From: Porphyrobacter sp. UBA7686
GTDB lineage: Bacteria; Pseudomonadota; Alphaproteobacteria; Sphingomonadales; Sphingomonadaceae
DNA length: 9,100 nucleotides
NCBI GenBank assembly: GCA_002482865.1
Contig: DLGU01000024.1
Coordinates: forward strand, 1-9,100
Direction of reading: 5' to 3'
This document shows positions 1-7,023 of this stretch, one piece after another. How positions within the stretch are numbered: the first letter of the stretch is position 1; each line of letters begins with the position of its first letter. Both the position numbers and the translations under genes were made by a program. The notes beneath the pieces are model-generated. The model was not told the origin of the DNA and searched no databases. It was given only the letters and a program-made list of their open reading frames with translations.

Positions 1-673
1 CCGTCAGCGCGCCCGCGGCTAGCAACGGCACCAAGGCGTCGCCTGATGGCGTCTCCCACAGGACCGGAGCGAGCGTCAGCAGCACTAGCCCGCCGATCCC
101 GCTGTGGAAGGTCGCAATCTCCAGCGGCCCGGCGACCTGCGCCTGCCGCCGAATGACGATGAAGTTATAGGCATAGAGCAGCGCCGAGACGAACAGTGAA
201 GCTACGCCCAGCGCCGCGCCTTCATCAAACTCCCCCTGCCCGATCCGTCCGCCGACAATCACCAGCGTGCCCGCAAAGCCGAGCACGCTCGCCCCAATCG
301 CCGCGCGGCTGATCACCTCACCCAGCAGCACACGGGCAAGGTAGAGCGCGATCAGCGGGGCGATGAAGCTCAGGGCAATCGCCTCGGCCAGCGGCAGCAG
401 GGTGAGTGAGAAGAAAAAGGTCAGCGCCATGAAGGCCGACACCACCCCGCGGGTCAGGTGCAGCTTCCACACCGCCCGGCTCGGCATCGCCGGCCCGCGC
501 GACAGCCACACCGGCGCAATCAGCGCTGCGCCGATGAAAGCCCGCAGCACCGTGGCGGTATAGGCCCCGATCAGCAGCGCGGCCTCTTTCATGAAGGCGT
601 CCATCAGCGACAGGAAGCCCACACCCGCCAGCGCAGCGGCAAACGGCAGCAGAGGATGATGGCGTGGCGGCAT
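1..673 (-). CDS. DMT/EamA-family inner-membrane transporter, C-terminal end cut by the window
   Basis: A reading frame with no stop runs from an ATG at 673 to the left edge and gives 224 residues. The family usually has about 280-310 residues in ten helices, so roughly the last quarter is missing. Hydrophobic segments are visible near residues 8-26, 36-57, 75-95, 98-117, 123-141, 155-174 and 188-206. The stretch FIAPLIALYLARVLLGE around residues 103-119 is typical of the first EamA repeat, including the Glu after the fourth helix. Such proteins export or import small metabolites across the inner membrane, but the substrate cannot be read from sequence. The start is supported by AAGGAG on the minus strand (684-679), five bases before the ATG. 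The gene is divergent from the L,D-transpeptidase at 847, and the two share a 173-base spacer. Family call is confident; substrate unknown. Confidence 0.88.
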   Translation of the reverse strand, partial: MPPRHHPLLPFAAALAGVGFLSLMDAFMKEAALLIGAYTATVLRAFIGAALIAPVWLSRGPAMPSRAVWKLHLTRGVVSAFMALTFFFSLTLLPLAEAIALSFIAPLIALYLARVLLGEVISRAAIGASVLGFAGTLVIVGGRIGQGEFDEGAALGVASLFVSALLYAYNFIVIRRQAQVAGPLEIATFHSGIGGLVLLTLAPVLWETPSGDALVPLLAAGALT

Positions 674-757
674 GGGCGCTCCTTAAGCGCAGGTGGCCTC
701 AAGGTCACGCCAAGGACACAGGGGTGTGAACATTAATCCAGGTGAAAGCCAAGGTGG

Positions 758-787
758 TTGATAGGAGCAAGGCTGAGAATGTATGCA
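758..787 (+). promoter_or_regulatory. Candidate sigma-70-like promoter for the YcbB-type L,D-transpeptidase
   Basis: TTGATA at 758-763 matches the -35 consensus at five of six positions. It is followed 18 bases later by TATGCA at 782-787, a weak -10 element. Transcription from it would begin near 794, about 50 bases before the ATG at 847. It would also lie downstream of the GTG at 742, which argues against the longer reading frame. The call rests on the motif only, and the -10 match is poor. Confidence 0.33.
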
Positions 788-789
788 GC

Positions 790-811
790 TTGCGACGATT
801 ATTGGTCGCGA
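790..811 (+). other. Inverted repeat in the leader of the L,D-transpeptidase gene
   Basis: GCGAC at 792-796 and GTCGC at 805-809 are perfect inverted repeats around the 8-base AT-rich loop GATTATTG. One G-U pair and one A-U pair extend this to 7 pairs (790-796 with 805-811). It sits at the predicted transcription start, about 35 bases before the start codon. It could be a regulator binding site or a 5' mRNA hairpin. No run of T follows, so it is not a terminator. Confidence 0.4.
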
Positions 812-846
812 TCCCAAGCGGCACGGGGCGAAAAGGCAGTATCGAG

Positions 847-2226
847 ATGAAGTTTCCGGGTAAATTGGCAGGTGGCATCAGCGCCGCAGCGCTTGTGGCG
901 AGTGCGGCGCTGGCTCAGGAGAGCCGCACGCCTGCCCCGGCCAACCCCGCGCCCGCACGCAGCCAGAGCACGGGCAGTCCCCAACCCGCCACGCTTCCGC
1001 CGCAGGGCGAATCTGTCGCCGAGGCTTTCGCTCAGCCGGTGTTCGAACCGCTGTTGCAGGCCTGGACCGTGGCTCAGGCCACGCGGCTGGTCGCTGTGAT
1101 CGAGGGGATCGGCGCCGAAGGGCTCGACCCCAAGGACTATGATCTCGAACCGCTCAAGGTTGCTCTGGCGTCCGGCCCCTCGAAGGAATTGAACGAGCTC
1201 GCCTCGCAAAGCTTCGTGTGGCTGGTCGAAGATCTGCGCGACGGGCGCACCCCGATGGATGCGCGCGAGCAATGGTTCGTAGTCGATCCCGACCGTGATC
1301 TCTACCCCGCCGGTAAGATCATGGCCGAAGCACTGGCGAGCGGCGATATCGCCGGCACGCTGGCCAAGCTCAATCCGACCCATCCCGATTATGCCAAGCT
1401 CAAGACGGAACTCGCGGCAACGTCGGATGGCCAGACCGCCAAGCGCAAGCTGATCCGCGCCAATATGGATCGCTGGCGCTGGCTGCAACGCGATTTGGGT
1501 TCGCAATACCTGATCACAAACGTGCCGGAATTCCAGCTGCGATTGACGGTGAAGAACCGCATCATCAGCACCTACCGCACCATTGTCGGCAAGCCCGGTC
1601 GCACGGCAACGCCGCAGCTTGCCGAAATGGTCGAAGGCGTGGTGTTCAACCCGACCTGGACCGTGCCGCAGTCGATCGTAAAGGGCGAGGGCCTCGGCGC
1701 CCGCGCGCTCGCCAACCCCGCCTGGGCCAAGCGCAACGGCTATGTCGCGACCAAGGGCGCGAACGGCTATATCACCGTCGTGCAGCAGCCCGGACCGGGC
1801 AATTCGCTGGGGCAGATGAAGCTCGAAATGCCCAATGCCCACGCGATCTTCTTCCACGACACGCCGTCCCGCCATCTGTTCGGCGCCGATTTCCGGGCCT
1901 TGAGCCACGGCTGCGTGCGGACCGAACGCGCGCTGGAACTGGCGATGACGATGGCGATCCTCGGCAAGGGCGCGACCAAGGACGAGGCGGTCGCGATCTC
2001 GACCTCAGGCAAATACACCAAGGTGATGCTCGAAAAGCAGTGGCCCGCCTACATCACCTATTTCACGATGGCATCCGACATCAACGGCCAGATGGCGACC
2101 TTCAAGGACATCTACGGCCGCGATACCAAGGTGCTCGCCAGCCTCGACAAGCCGCGCGTGCGCAACCGCACCAGCGTGCCGACCGACGAGGTGATCGTGA
2201 TCGAAGATGATTTGCAGGACAGCTAG
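847..2226 (+). CDS. Secreted L,D-transpeptidase, YcbB/YkuD type (peptidoglycan 3-3 cross-linking)
   Basis: The protein has 459 residues. It starts with a Sec signal peptide (MKFPGKLAGG, hydrophobic core to residue 22) with a likely cleavage after ALA at 23, then a Pro/Ala/Ser-rich linker at about 28-53. Residues 56-190 resemble the N-terminal scaffold region of YcbB-like enzymes. The YkuD catalytic domain spans about 218-400. It contains FFHDTP with His337 and the signature SHGCVR, with catalytic Cys356 and His354. These enzymes act in the periplasm. They make 3-3 cross-links between meso-diaminopimelate residues and some attach lipoproteins to the wall. The protein is shorter than E. coli LdtD (about 615 residues), and I see no separate peptidoglycan-binding repeat. 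An in-frame GTG at 742 would add 35 residues lacking any signal-like character, so I prefer the ATG at 847, although its ribosome site (AAGG at 833-836) is weak. The C-terminal tail is acidic. Which Ldt paralogue this is cannot be settled. Confidence 0.93.
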   Translation: MKFPGKLAGGISAAALVASAALAQESRTPAPANPAPARSQSTGSPQPATLPPQGESVAEAFAQPVFEPLLQAWTVAQATRLVAVIEGIGAEGLDPKDYDLEPLKVALASGPSKELNELASQSFVWLVEDLRDGRTPMDAREQWFVVDPDRDLYPAGKIMAEALASGDIAGTLAKLNPTHPDYAKLKTELAATSDGQTAKRKLIRANMDRWRWLQRDLGSQYLITNVPEFQLRLTVKNRIISTYRTIVGKPGRTATPQLAEMVEGVVFNPTWTVPQSIVKGEGLGARALANPAWAKRNGYVATKGANGYITVVQQPGPGNSLGQMKLEMPNAHAIFFHDTPSRHLFGADFRALSHGCVRTERALELAMTMAILGKGATKDEAVAISTSGKYTKVMLEKQWPAYITYFTMASDINGQMATFKDIYGRDTKVLASLDKPRVRNRTSVPTDEVIVIEDDLQDS

Positions 2227-2244
2227 GCCGGCGGCCGTAGCGCC

Positions 2245-2946
2245 TTAGTAAGCGCTGATCGTCGGGCGGGGGTAGAGATCGAGCGGCTGACGCTCGATCA
2301 TCGCCAGTTCGGGCACCGGCTGGATGCTGCCATCTTCCTCCAGCCCCAGCGAATCTGCGAACAGCAAGCGCCCGCCGGACAGGTGCATCAGCGCCACGCG
2401 GAACTGTTCCTCGCCCATCGCAAAACACCCATTGGAGCGGCCGAGACGGCCCCATTTCTCCAGGTGGCTGCTCTCGGCATAATCGGCGCGGTGCATCACG
2501 ATGTAGCGTTGCAGCGCGGCGTTGTTGCTATCGTCCAGCCCGCCGAGGCGGACAGAGGTGCCATAGCGGCCCTTGTACCATTCCCACGTCACGTAAGCGC
2601 CGCGGCTGGTCGCGTTGGAGCCTTCGGTGTTCGAGAATTGCTTGAGCCACCCGTCATGCTGCGGGTCGGAACCCATGCCGTGGCTGACGTGGTAGGACTG
2701 CACTTCGGCGCGTTCGAGATTGACGAAGTGAAAGCGCGGCTTGGCCGAATGGAGGCCGAAATCGGCAATGCCGACGATGTCGTGCTTCCAGATCGCATTG
2801 CCCGCGCGCAGCAGTTCGCGCTTGGCGATGTCGAACAGGATTCGGTCGCGGGGGGAGCCGGGAGCGACCGACGCAAACAGGCGGGAAGGCAGCGCCAATG
2901 CTGCCCCCGCTGCCAGAGTGCCTTTCAGAAGATCCCGACGCTTCAT
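2245..2946 (-). CDS. Tat-exported murein L,D-transpeptidase catalytic-domain family protein
   Basis: The protein has 233 residues. The N-terminus MKRRDLLKGT followed by a hydrophobic Ala/Leu stretch to about residue 26 looks like a twin-arginine (Tat) leader, with cleavage probably near AS at 25-26. The mature part resembles the second YkuD-like family (PF13645 type). VMHRADY places a conserved His at 152, and GRLGRSNGCFAM gives the S-x-G-C nucleophile motif with Cys174. This differs from the SHGCVR form in the neighbouring enzyme. It probably acts on peptidoglycan in the periplasm; its exact reaction is not established by sequence. The ATG at 2946 begins exactly at the Tat motif. Upstream in-frame codons exist to 3003 but would bury the leader. 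A GAGGG lies about 15 bases upstream, which is a long spacing. It follows the deacetylase gene after a 69-base gap on the same strand and converges on the other L,D-transpeptidase gene, with 18 bases between stops. Confidence 0.85.
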   Translation of the reverse strand: MKRRDLLKGTLAAGAALALPSRLFASVAPGSPRDRILFDIAKRELLRAGNAIWKHDIVGIADFGLHSAKPRFHFVNLERAEVQSYHVSHGMGSDPQHDGWLKQFSNTEGSNATSRGAYVTWEWYKGRYGTSVRLGGLDDSNNAALQRYIVMHRADYAESSHLEKWGRLGRSNGCFAMGEEQFRVALMHLSGGRLLFADSLGLEEDGSIQPVPELAMIERQPLDLYPRPTISAY

Positions 2947-3015
2947 TGAACCGTAACGTAACCCTCGCTGCTTGCGTTCCCAATGGGGCGGACAACGGCT
3001 CATCGCATCTATGGC

Positions 3016-3939
3016 TCACTTCGTGGAGGATGGTGCCGGAAACGCTCTGTTTGCCTCGGCCATTGTCAGCATTGAAGCCGCATGGCGGGCGGCGACGACG
3101 CGCGGATCATCGCCGTAACCACCCCCCAACGCGCTCGCCACCGGCACGCCGCGGCGGCGGGATTCGGCGATGACGAAGCGGTCGCGTAGCGCCAACCCGG
3201 CATCGGTCAGCGCCAGCCGCCCGAGCTTGTCGTCAACATGCGGATCGACGCCTGCCTGATACAGCACGAAGTCCGGCGCGAAGTCGGTGAACACCTCCGG
3301 CAGGTGGCGCGTGAGGACCTCCATGTAGCCATCATCACCCACCCCGTCAGGCAGGCCGACATCGCGGGTGGAGCGGGCCTTCCTGACCGGGAAGTTCTTC
3401 TCGGCGTGCAGCGAGAGCGTGAAGATGTCCTCCCGCCCGGCGGTCAGGCTGGCCGTGCCATCGCCCTGATGCACGTCGAGGTCGACGATCAGCACGCGCG
3501 CCGCGTGGGCTTCAGCGATCAGGCGGTTGGCGGTGACGGCGAGGTCGTTGAACACGCAGTACCCCGCGCCCGTGTCATGCAGAGCATGGTGGCTGCCGGC
3601 GGCGGAGTTGGCGGCGTAGCCATGCTGGCGGGCGAGCTGGGCTGCGAGCCATGTCCCGCCGTTGGTGTGACGCACGCGGGAGGTGATCGCAGGGGTGACG
3701 GGGAAACCGATCCGGCGCTCCTTCTCTCGCGGAACCTCGGCGCGGAAGACCTGATCGACGTAATCGGGACAATGCACCGCTTCGAGCCATTCGCGCGGCA
3801 TGGGCTGCGGCGCGTGCTCGGTGATGGGCGCTCCGCTCGCGCGCAGCTCCTCCATGACCAGGGTGTACTTGTCGAAGCGGAACGTGCCGCGTTCGGGGCG
3901 CGGGGCCATGTAGTCGGCGTGGTGGACGACGTGGAGCAT
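3016..3939 (-). CDS. Histone deacetylase family protein (class IV-like, zinc deacetylase)
   Basis: The protein has 307 residues from the ATG at 3939. The zinc deacetylase fold is covered end to end. GTFRFDKY (18-25) is the N-terminal substrate-loop motif seen in class IV (HDAC11-like) enzymes. [17 protein letters not shown] (116-132) carries the paired catalytic histidines 117 and 118. DLDVHQGDG (153-161) supplies zinc ligands Asp155 and His157. GVDPHVDD supplies the third ligand, Asp232. GGGYGDD contains the transition-state Tyr275. All catalytic residues are present, so it should be active. Bacterial members remove acyl groups from small molecules, polyamines or protein lysines; the true substrate is not shown here. 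The frame is open up to an ATG at 4038, but homology begins at MLHVVHH, so I chose 3939 despite no strong ribosome site. It lies 157 bases downstream of mntP on the same strand and may have its own promoter. Confidence 0.92.
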   Translation of the reverse strand: MLHVVHHADYMAPRPERGTFRFDKYTLVMEELRASGAPITEHAPQPMPREWLEAVHCPDYVDQVFRAEVPREKERRIGFPVTPAITSRVRHTNGGTWLAAQLARQHGYAANSAAGSHHALHDTGAGYCVFNDLAVTANRLIAEAHAARVLIVDLDVHQGDGTASLTAGREDIFTLSLHAEKNFPVRKARSTRDVGLPDGVGDDGYMEVLTRHLPEVFTDFAPDFVLYQAGVDPHVDDKLGRLALTDAGLALRDRFVIAESRRRGVPVASALGGGYGDDPRVVAARHAASMLTMAEANRAFPAPSSTK

Positions 3940-4096
3940 CTCAGGCTGCCCGTCCCGCCGTGTTGGAGACACATGAGACACAGTCCAGAACCCAAAAACC
4001 ACCCTGTGCACGGCCCCATGCGCAATACCGGCGGGCAAGGAACGGAAGCAGTGTCATTTGCAGAGCCATGCCATGTTCGCAGGCTGTAGGACAGCG

Positions 4097-4642
4097 TCAG
4101 AGAAAGCCGGTGTGTTCGGCGAGAATCTTCACCCCCAGCCCGATCAGGATGATCCCGCCCGCCCGCTCGGCCCATTCGCCAAGGTGGTCGCCCGCGCGGC
4201 GGCCGAGCAGCACGCCCGCGCCGCTCATGACGAAGGTGACGATCCCGATCAGCGCCGCCGCCAGCCACGGCGATACGCCGAGCGTCGGTAAGGTGATCCC
4301 GGCAGCCAGCGCATCAATACTGGTGGCCACACCGGCGATCAGCAAGGTGCGTCCGGTCAGCGCGCGCGCGGCTTCCTCGTCGCCCACGTGCCCGCCCAGC
4401 ATCCGCACGCCGAGAAAGGTGAGCAGACCAAATGCAATCCAGTGATCGACCGCTTCGACATAGATCAGCGCCACTGCGCCAATCACCCATCCGGCGAGCG
4501 GCATCAGCGCCTGAAACACCCCGAAGGTGAGCGCAATGGCCAGCCCGCCGCATAGCGAAGGCCGGAATCGGCAGCCCTGCGTCAGCGCGACAGCAAAGGC
4601 ATCCATCGCCAGCGCGAGGGCAAGGAGGAGGGCGGCGAGCAT
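4097..4642 (-). CDS. mntP: MntP-type manganese efflux pump
   Basis: The protein has 181 residues, close to the 188 of E. coli MntP, with about six hydrophobic segments. The first helix carries AMDAFAVAL with Asp14. A matching motif in the second half, ATSIDALAAG, carries Asp110. These paired acidic sites mark the two DUF204 repeats of MntP and correspond to residues needed for Mn2+ export in E. coli. FGVFQALMPLAGW (40-52) is another family signature. The pump exports Mn2+ across the inner membrane and protects against manganese overload. Its ATG lies only three bases after the vapC stop, which suggests co-transcription and translational coupling with the toxin-antitoxin pair. No room remains for a yybP-ykoY riboswitch directly upstream, although a promoter inside vapC is possible. 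The ribosome site is weak, again consistent with coupling. Confidence 0.9.
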   Translation of the reverse strand: MLAALLLALALAMDAFAVALTQGCRFRPSLCGGLAIALTFGVFQALMPLAGWVIGAVALIYVEAVDHWIAFGLLTFLGVRMLGGHVGDEEAARALTGRTLLIAGVATSIDALAAGITLPTLGVSPWLAAALIGIVTFVMSGAGVLLGRRAGDHLGEWAERAGGIILIGLGVKILAEHTGFL

Positions 4643-4645
4643 GGT

Positions 4646-5047
4646 TTACTGCGTAAGTGCCGAGGGGATGTCGGTCCGGACAAAGTCGTCACCCTTGAAA
4701 AGCAGTGGGGCATTCAGGGCCTTTGCCACAGCGTAAGCCATGCAATCGCCGAAGTTCAGTTGCGCCGGATGGCCTTGTCCCTTGCCGAAGCTCCGGAAGG
4801 CGTCGGTCGCGAGATCGGCCATGTGCGCGGTCCAGTCCAAGGTCTCGATCCCGGCATCCCCGAGGAAATCGTCCGCAACCTCAATCCCCGCTCTGCCGTA
4901 CCTGCCACCCATCACTTGACGCATCTCGAACAATGTCGGCGCCCCGATTATACGTCGCTGCGCGGTGTAAAGTGCAGCCCCCAATTCGTCAGATTCGGGC
5001 TCGCGGTGAAGGATCGCTATGATCGCGGACGTGTCGATGACGATCAA
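4646..5047 (-). CDS. vapC: VapC-type PIN-domain toxin ribonuclease
   Basis: The protein has 133 residues, the usual size for VapC. The PIN-domain acidic residues are all visible: Asp5 in the opening VIDTSAI, Glu41 in TLFEMRQV, Asp101 in NFGDCMAYA and Asp120 in FKGDDF. VapC toxins cut specific RNAs, commonly initiator tRNA or rRNA loops, using Mg2+ or Mn2+, and are held inactive by the partner VapB. The start is a TTG at 5047-5045 whose last two bases are shared with the TGA stop of vapB (TTGA, a 4-base overlap), a typical arrangement for coupled antitoxin and toxin. The catalytic set is complete and no frameshift is seen, so the toxin is probably functional. The RNA target cannot be predicted. 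Base composition is slightly less GC-rich than in the flanking genes, compatible with horizontal arrival, but I did not compute this. Confidence 0.93.
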   Translation of the reverse strand: MIVIDTSAIIAILHREPESDELGAALYTAQRRIIGAPTLFEMRQVMGGRYGRAGIEVADDFLGDAGIETLDWTAHMADLATDAFRSFGKGQGHPAQLNFGDCMAYAVAKALNAPLLFKGDDFVRTDIPSALTQ

Positions 5048-5304
5048 TGCGGGAGGCCATTCTCGTCATACATCCAGGCGTCGACTTCCTCTGCGGTCAT
5101 CCGGCTCGGAAGGGCCGCGACCCGCGCCTGGATCTCCGCAATCGCTTTCATCAGCTTTTCCTTCTCCGCCGGGTCGCGTGTCTGGGAACGCTGCAACTCG
5201 TTGGAGACGGCGAGGCGGATGGTCTGCGTGTAGGACAGGCCCTTGATACCGGCTAGCTTGCGCACCAGCCTGTCGGTTTCCTCGTCCTTGATGCTGAGCG
5301 CCAT
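5044..5304 (-). CDS. vapB: VapB-type antitoxin (Rv0623-like transcription factor family)
   Basis: The protein has 86 residues. The N-terminal part MALSIKDEETDRLVRKLA (1-18) is characteristic of the Rv0623-like VapB group, with a short beta strand followed by helices in a predicted ribbon-helix-helix type DNA-binding region (about 1-40). The C-terminal half (about 45-86) is charged and Trp-containing (DAWMYDENG), the expected segment that wraps and blocks the VapC active site. It should neutralise VapC and repress its own operon. A strong ribosome site, GGAGG (5314-5310), lies five bases before the ATG, in keeping with an antitoxin made in excess. Its stop overlaps the vapC start. An imperfect palindrome over the -10 region just upstream is the likely operator. 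Confidence 0.92.
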   Translation of the reverse strand: MALSIKDEETDRLVRKLAGIKGLSYTQTIRLAVSNELQRSQTRDPAEKEKLMKAIAEIQARVAALPSRMTAEEVDAWMYDENGLPH

Positions 5305-5315
5305 CGGTGCCTCCG

Positions 5316-5351
5316 TTCTAGATAGTATAGAAAAGAGTAGTCGGATTGCAA
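5316..5351 (-). promoter_or_regulatory. vapBC promoter with overlapping palindromic operator
   Basis: On the minus strand TTGCAA (5351-5346) and TATACT (5329-5324) are separated by 16 bases and form a good sigma-70-like promoter, with transcription expected near 5317. An imperfect 17-base palindrome, TTCTAGATAGTATAGAA on the plus strand at 5316-5332, covers the -10 element and start point; its outer five bases on each side match perfectly. A VapBC complex bound here would block RNA polymerase, the usual autoregulation of this family. The leader before the vapB start would be about 13 bases and contains the GGAGG ribosome site. Confidence 0.6.
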
Positions 5352-5375
5352 GGCGTCGCCCGAGAGGGCGGCGTT
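5352..5375 (-). terminator. Candidate hairpin at the end of the ispG-thioredoxin transcript
   Basis: On the minus strand CGCCC (5370-5366) and GGGCG (5361-5357) form a perfect five-pair stem around the loop TCTC. Two further pairs follow after one mismatch. The hairpin overlaps the stop codon of the thioredoxin-like gene and ends just before the vapB -35 element. No T-run follows directly, so it is at best a weak or Rho-assisted terminator. Confidence 0.35.
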
Positions 5376-5871
5376 AGTCGGGCTTGCCCGCCAACCCTTC
5401 CAACTCCGCGTAGATCGCGTCCTCGGAGCGGCTGCCCGCATTGCGCCAGCTGGCGGCGGTATCGAGGTTCACCGCGCGGCCCTCGGCGGTCAGCACCAGC
5501 ACGGCCGGGGTGCCGGGCACTTCTGCCAACCCAAAGCGGCGAGCGATATCGAGATTATGCCCGTCGCCGGTCTGCGGCATCCCGACATTGACGAAGACGA
5601 CCTCGTAGCGCTCGGCGGTCAAGGCGGCGAAGCGCGGGGTTTCGAGCCATCCGGCGAGTGCGCGGCTATCGTGGCACCAGTTCGCGCCCAGCACCACCAG
5701 CACGCGCTTGCCGTTCGCCGAGGCGCGGGCGAGCGCGGCGTCGACGTCGGCGGTCGCATCGGCGGTGACAGAATAAGCGCGTGCCTCGGGATGTGCAGCA
5801 GCTCCATCGCCCGTCGTCGCGCAGGCGGCCAGCGCCAGCGCCAGAAATGCGGCAATCGCGGCGCGGATCAC
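5374..5871 (-). CDS. Thioredoxin-like lipoprotein with a single-cysteine active site
   Basis: The protein has 165 residues. It begins with a lipoprotein signal peptide ending in the lipobox LAAC, with Cys17 as the likely lipidated residue, so the mature protein is probably membrane-anchored in the periplasm. A thioredoxin-like fold follows: the strand VLVVLGANW, then the active-site position CHDS (66-69), and the cis-proline loop VPGTP (Pro122) before a further strand. The usual C-x-x-C is reduced to one Cys because the resolving position is Ser69. This suggests a non-classical role such as isomerase, glutathionylated-substrate handling or structural use, rather than a dithiol oxidoreductase. 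The start is a GTG whose bases overlap the TGA of ispG (GTGA, a 4-base overlap), so translation is probably coupled to ispG. Family assignment is good; function is unknown. Confidence 0.85.
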   Translation of the reverse strand: MIRAAIAAFLALALAACATTGDGAAAHPEARAYSVTADATADVDAALARASANGKRVLVVLGANWCHDSRALAGWLETPRFAALTAERYEVVFVNVGMPQTGDGHNLDIARRFGLAEVPGTPAVLVLTAEGRAVNLDTAASWRNAGSRSEDAIYAELEGLAGKPD

Positions 5872-7016
5872 GCGGCGGCTTCGGCGGGCTGAGCGTGGGG
5901 ATCGAAGGCAGTCGCCTCGCCCGCTTCGATGGCAGCGGCCTTTTCCTCGACCAGCCGGACGATGTGATCGAGCATCGCCTCGTCATCAATCGCGTGGGCT
6001 TTCATGCCGGACAGATAGACCATGTGCTTGCCATTGCCGCCGCCGGTCAGGCCAATATCGGTCTCGCGTGCTTCGCCGGGGCCGTTGACCACGCAGCCGA
6101 GCACCGAAAGGCTCATCGGCGTCTTGATGTGTTCGAGCCGCTTTTCCAGCGTTTCCACTGTGCGGATCACATCGAAGCCCTGCCGCGAGCACGACGGGCA
6201 GGACACCACGCGGACTCCGCGGGTGCGCAGGCCCAGTGCCTTGAGCATGTGGTAGCCGACCTTGATTTCTTCTTCCGGCTCGGCCGAAAGGCTGACGCGG
6301 ATCGTGTCGCCGATCCCGGCCCACAGCAGCGAGCCCATGCCGATGCTGGATTTCACCGTGCCGCCGATCAACCCGCCCGCCTCGGTGATGCCGAGGTGCA
6401 GGGGGCAATCGACCGTTTCGGCCAGCCCGTGATAGGCCGCGACGGCAAGGAACACGTCGGAGGCCTTCACCGCCACCTTATATTCGTGGAAATCGTGGTC
6501 TTGCAGCAGCTTGATGTGGTCGAGCGCGCTTTCGATCAGCGCTTCGGGGCAGGGCTCGCCATATTTTTCGAGCAGGTCTTTTTCCAGAGAGCCCGCGTTC
6601 ACCCCGATGCGGATTGCGCAGCCATTGGCCTTGGCGGCGCGCACCACTTCGGCAACGCGCTGGGCCGAGCCGATATTGCCCGGATTGATGCGCAGGCACG
6701 CCGCGCCAGCGTCTGCCGCTTCCAACGCGCGCTTGTAATGGAAGTGGATGTCGGCGACGATCGGAATGCGCGATTCGCGGGTTATCTTCTTGAAATCGCG
6801 GGTGGATTCCTCGGTCGGGCAGGACACGCGGATGATGTCCGCGCCAACTTCCTCGCACCGCCGGATCTGGTCGAGCGTGGCGCGCACGTCCTCTGTCGGG
6901 GTGTTGGTCATGGTCTGCACGGTGATGGGAGCATCACCGCCTACGGGGACATTCCCCACCATGATCTGGCGACATTTGCGCCGTTCGATCGTGCGCCACG
7001 GACGGATGGAAGACAT
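5868..7016 (-). CDS. ispG: 4-hydroxy-3-methylbut-2-en-1-yl diphosphate synthase (flavodoxin/ferredoxin-dependent), MEP pathway
   Basis: The protein has 382 residues, close to the proteobacterial norm (E. coli 372). It converts 2-C-methyl-D-erythritol 2,4-cyclodiphosphate to HMBPP, the penultimate step of isoprenoid precursor synthesis, in the cytoplasm. The TIM-barrel part covers about residues 7-260, with [21 protein letters not shown] and ADIHFHYK as recognisable motifs. The C-terminal iron-sulfur domain has CPSC (Cys273, Cys276) and CVVNGPGE (Cys308, Glu315), the three Cys plus one Glu that hold the [4Fe-4S] cluster; the spacing matches the E. coli enzyme with an offset of three. All ligands are present. 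The frame is open to 7151, but similarity starts at MSSIRPWR, so the ATG at 7016 is chosen. No ribosome site is visible there, and a promoter just upstream may give a leaderless message. The C-terminal tail is Ala-rich. It overlaps the thioredoxin-like lipoprotein gene by four bases. Confidence 0.97.
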   Translation of the reverse strand: MSSIRPWRTIERRKCRQIMVGNVPVGGDAPITVQTMTNTPTEDVRATLDQIRRCEEVGADIIRVSCPTEESTRDFKKITRESRIPIVADIHFHYKRALEAADAGAACLRINPGNIGSAQRVAEVVRAAKANGCAIRIGVNAGSLEKDLLEKYGEPCPEALIESALDHIKLLQDHDFHEYKVAVKASDVFLAVAAYHGLAETVDCPLHLGITEAGGLIGGTVKSSIGMGSLLWAGIGDTIRVSLSAEPEEEIKVGYHMLKALGLRTRGVRVVSCPSCSRQGFDVIRTVETLEKRLEHIKTPMSLSVLGCVVNGPGEARETDIGLTGGGNGKHMVYLSGMKAHAIDDEAMLDHIVRLVEEKAAAIEAGEATAFDPHAQPAEAAA

Positions 7017-7023
7017 GGGCTGC

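Noticed and set aside
742..846. GTG-initiated N-terminal extension of the YcbB-type transpeptidase
   Set aside because: It would place 35 charged residues before an evident Sec signal peptide, and a plausible promoter lies within it.
799..1908. Minus-strand open frame of 369 codons opposite the YcbB-type transpeptidase
   Set aside because: The real gene has a signal peptide and SHGCVR motif on the plus strand. The antisense translation shows no domain or start signal.
2227..2244. Possible bidirectional terminator between the two transpeptidase genes
   Set aside because: The 18-base gap contains only a short GGCC-type repeat with no stable stem and no T-run.
3238..4089. Plus-strand open frame of 283 codons opposite the deacetylase
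   Set aside because: The minus strand carries all deacetylase zinc ligands and motifs; the plus-strand product is low-complexity His/Gly/Val/Asp-rich.
4643..4700. yybP-ykoY manganese riboswitch before mntP
   Set aside because: mntP begins three bases after vapC, so the upstream sequence is vapC coding; I see no riboswitch-like structure there.
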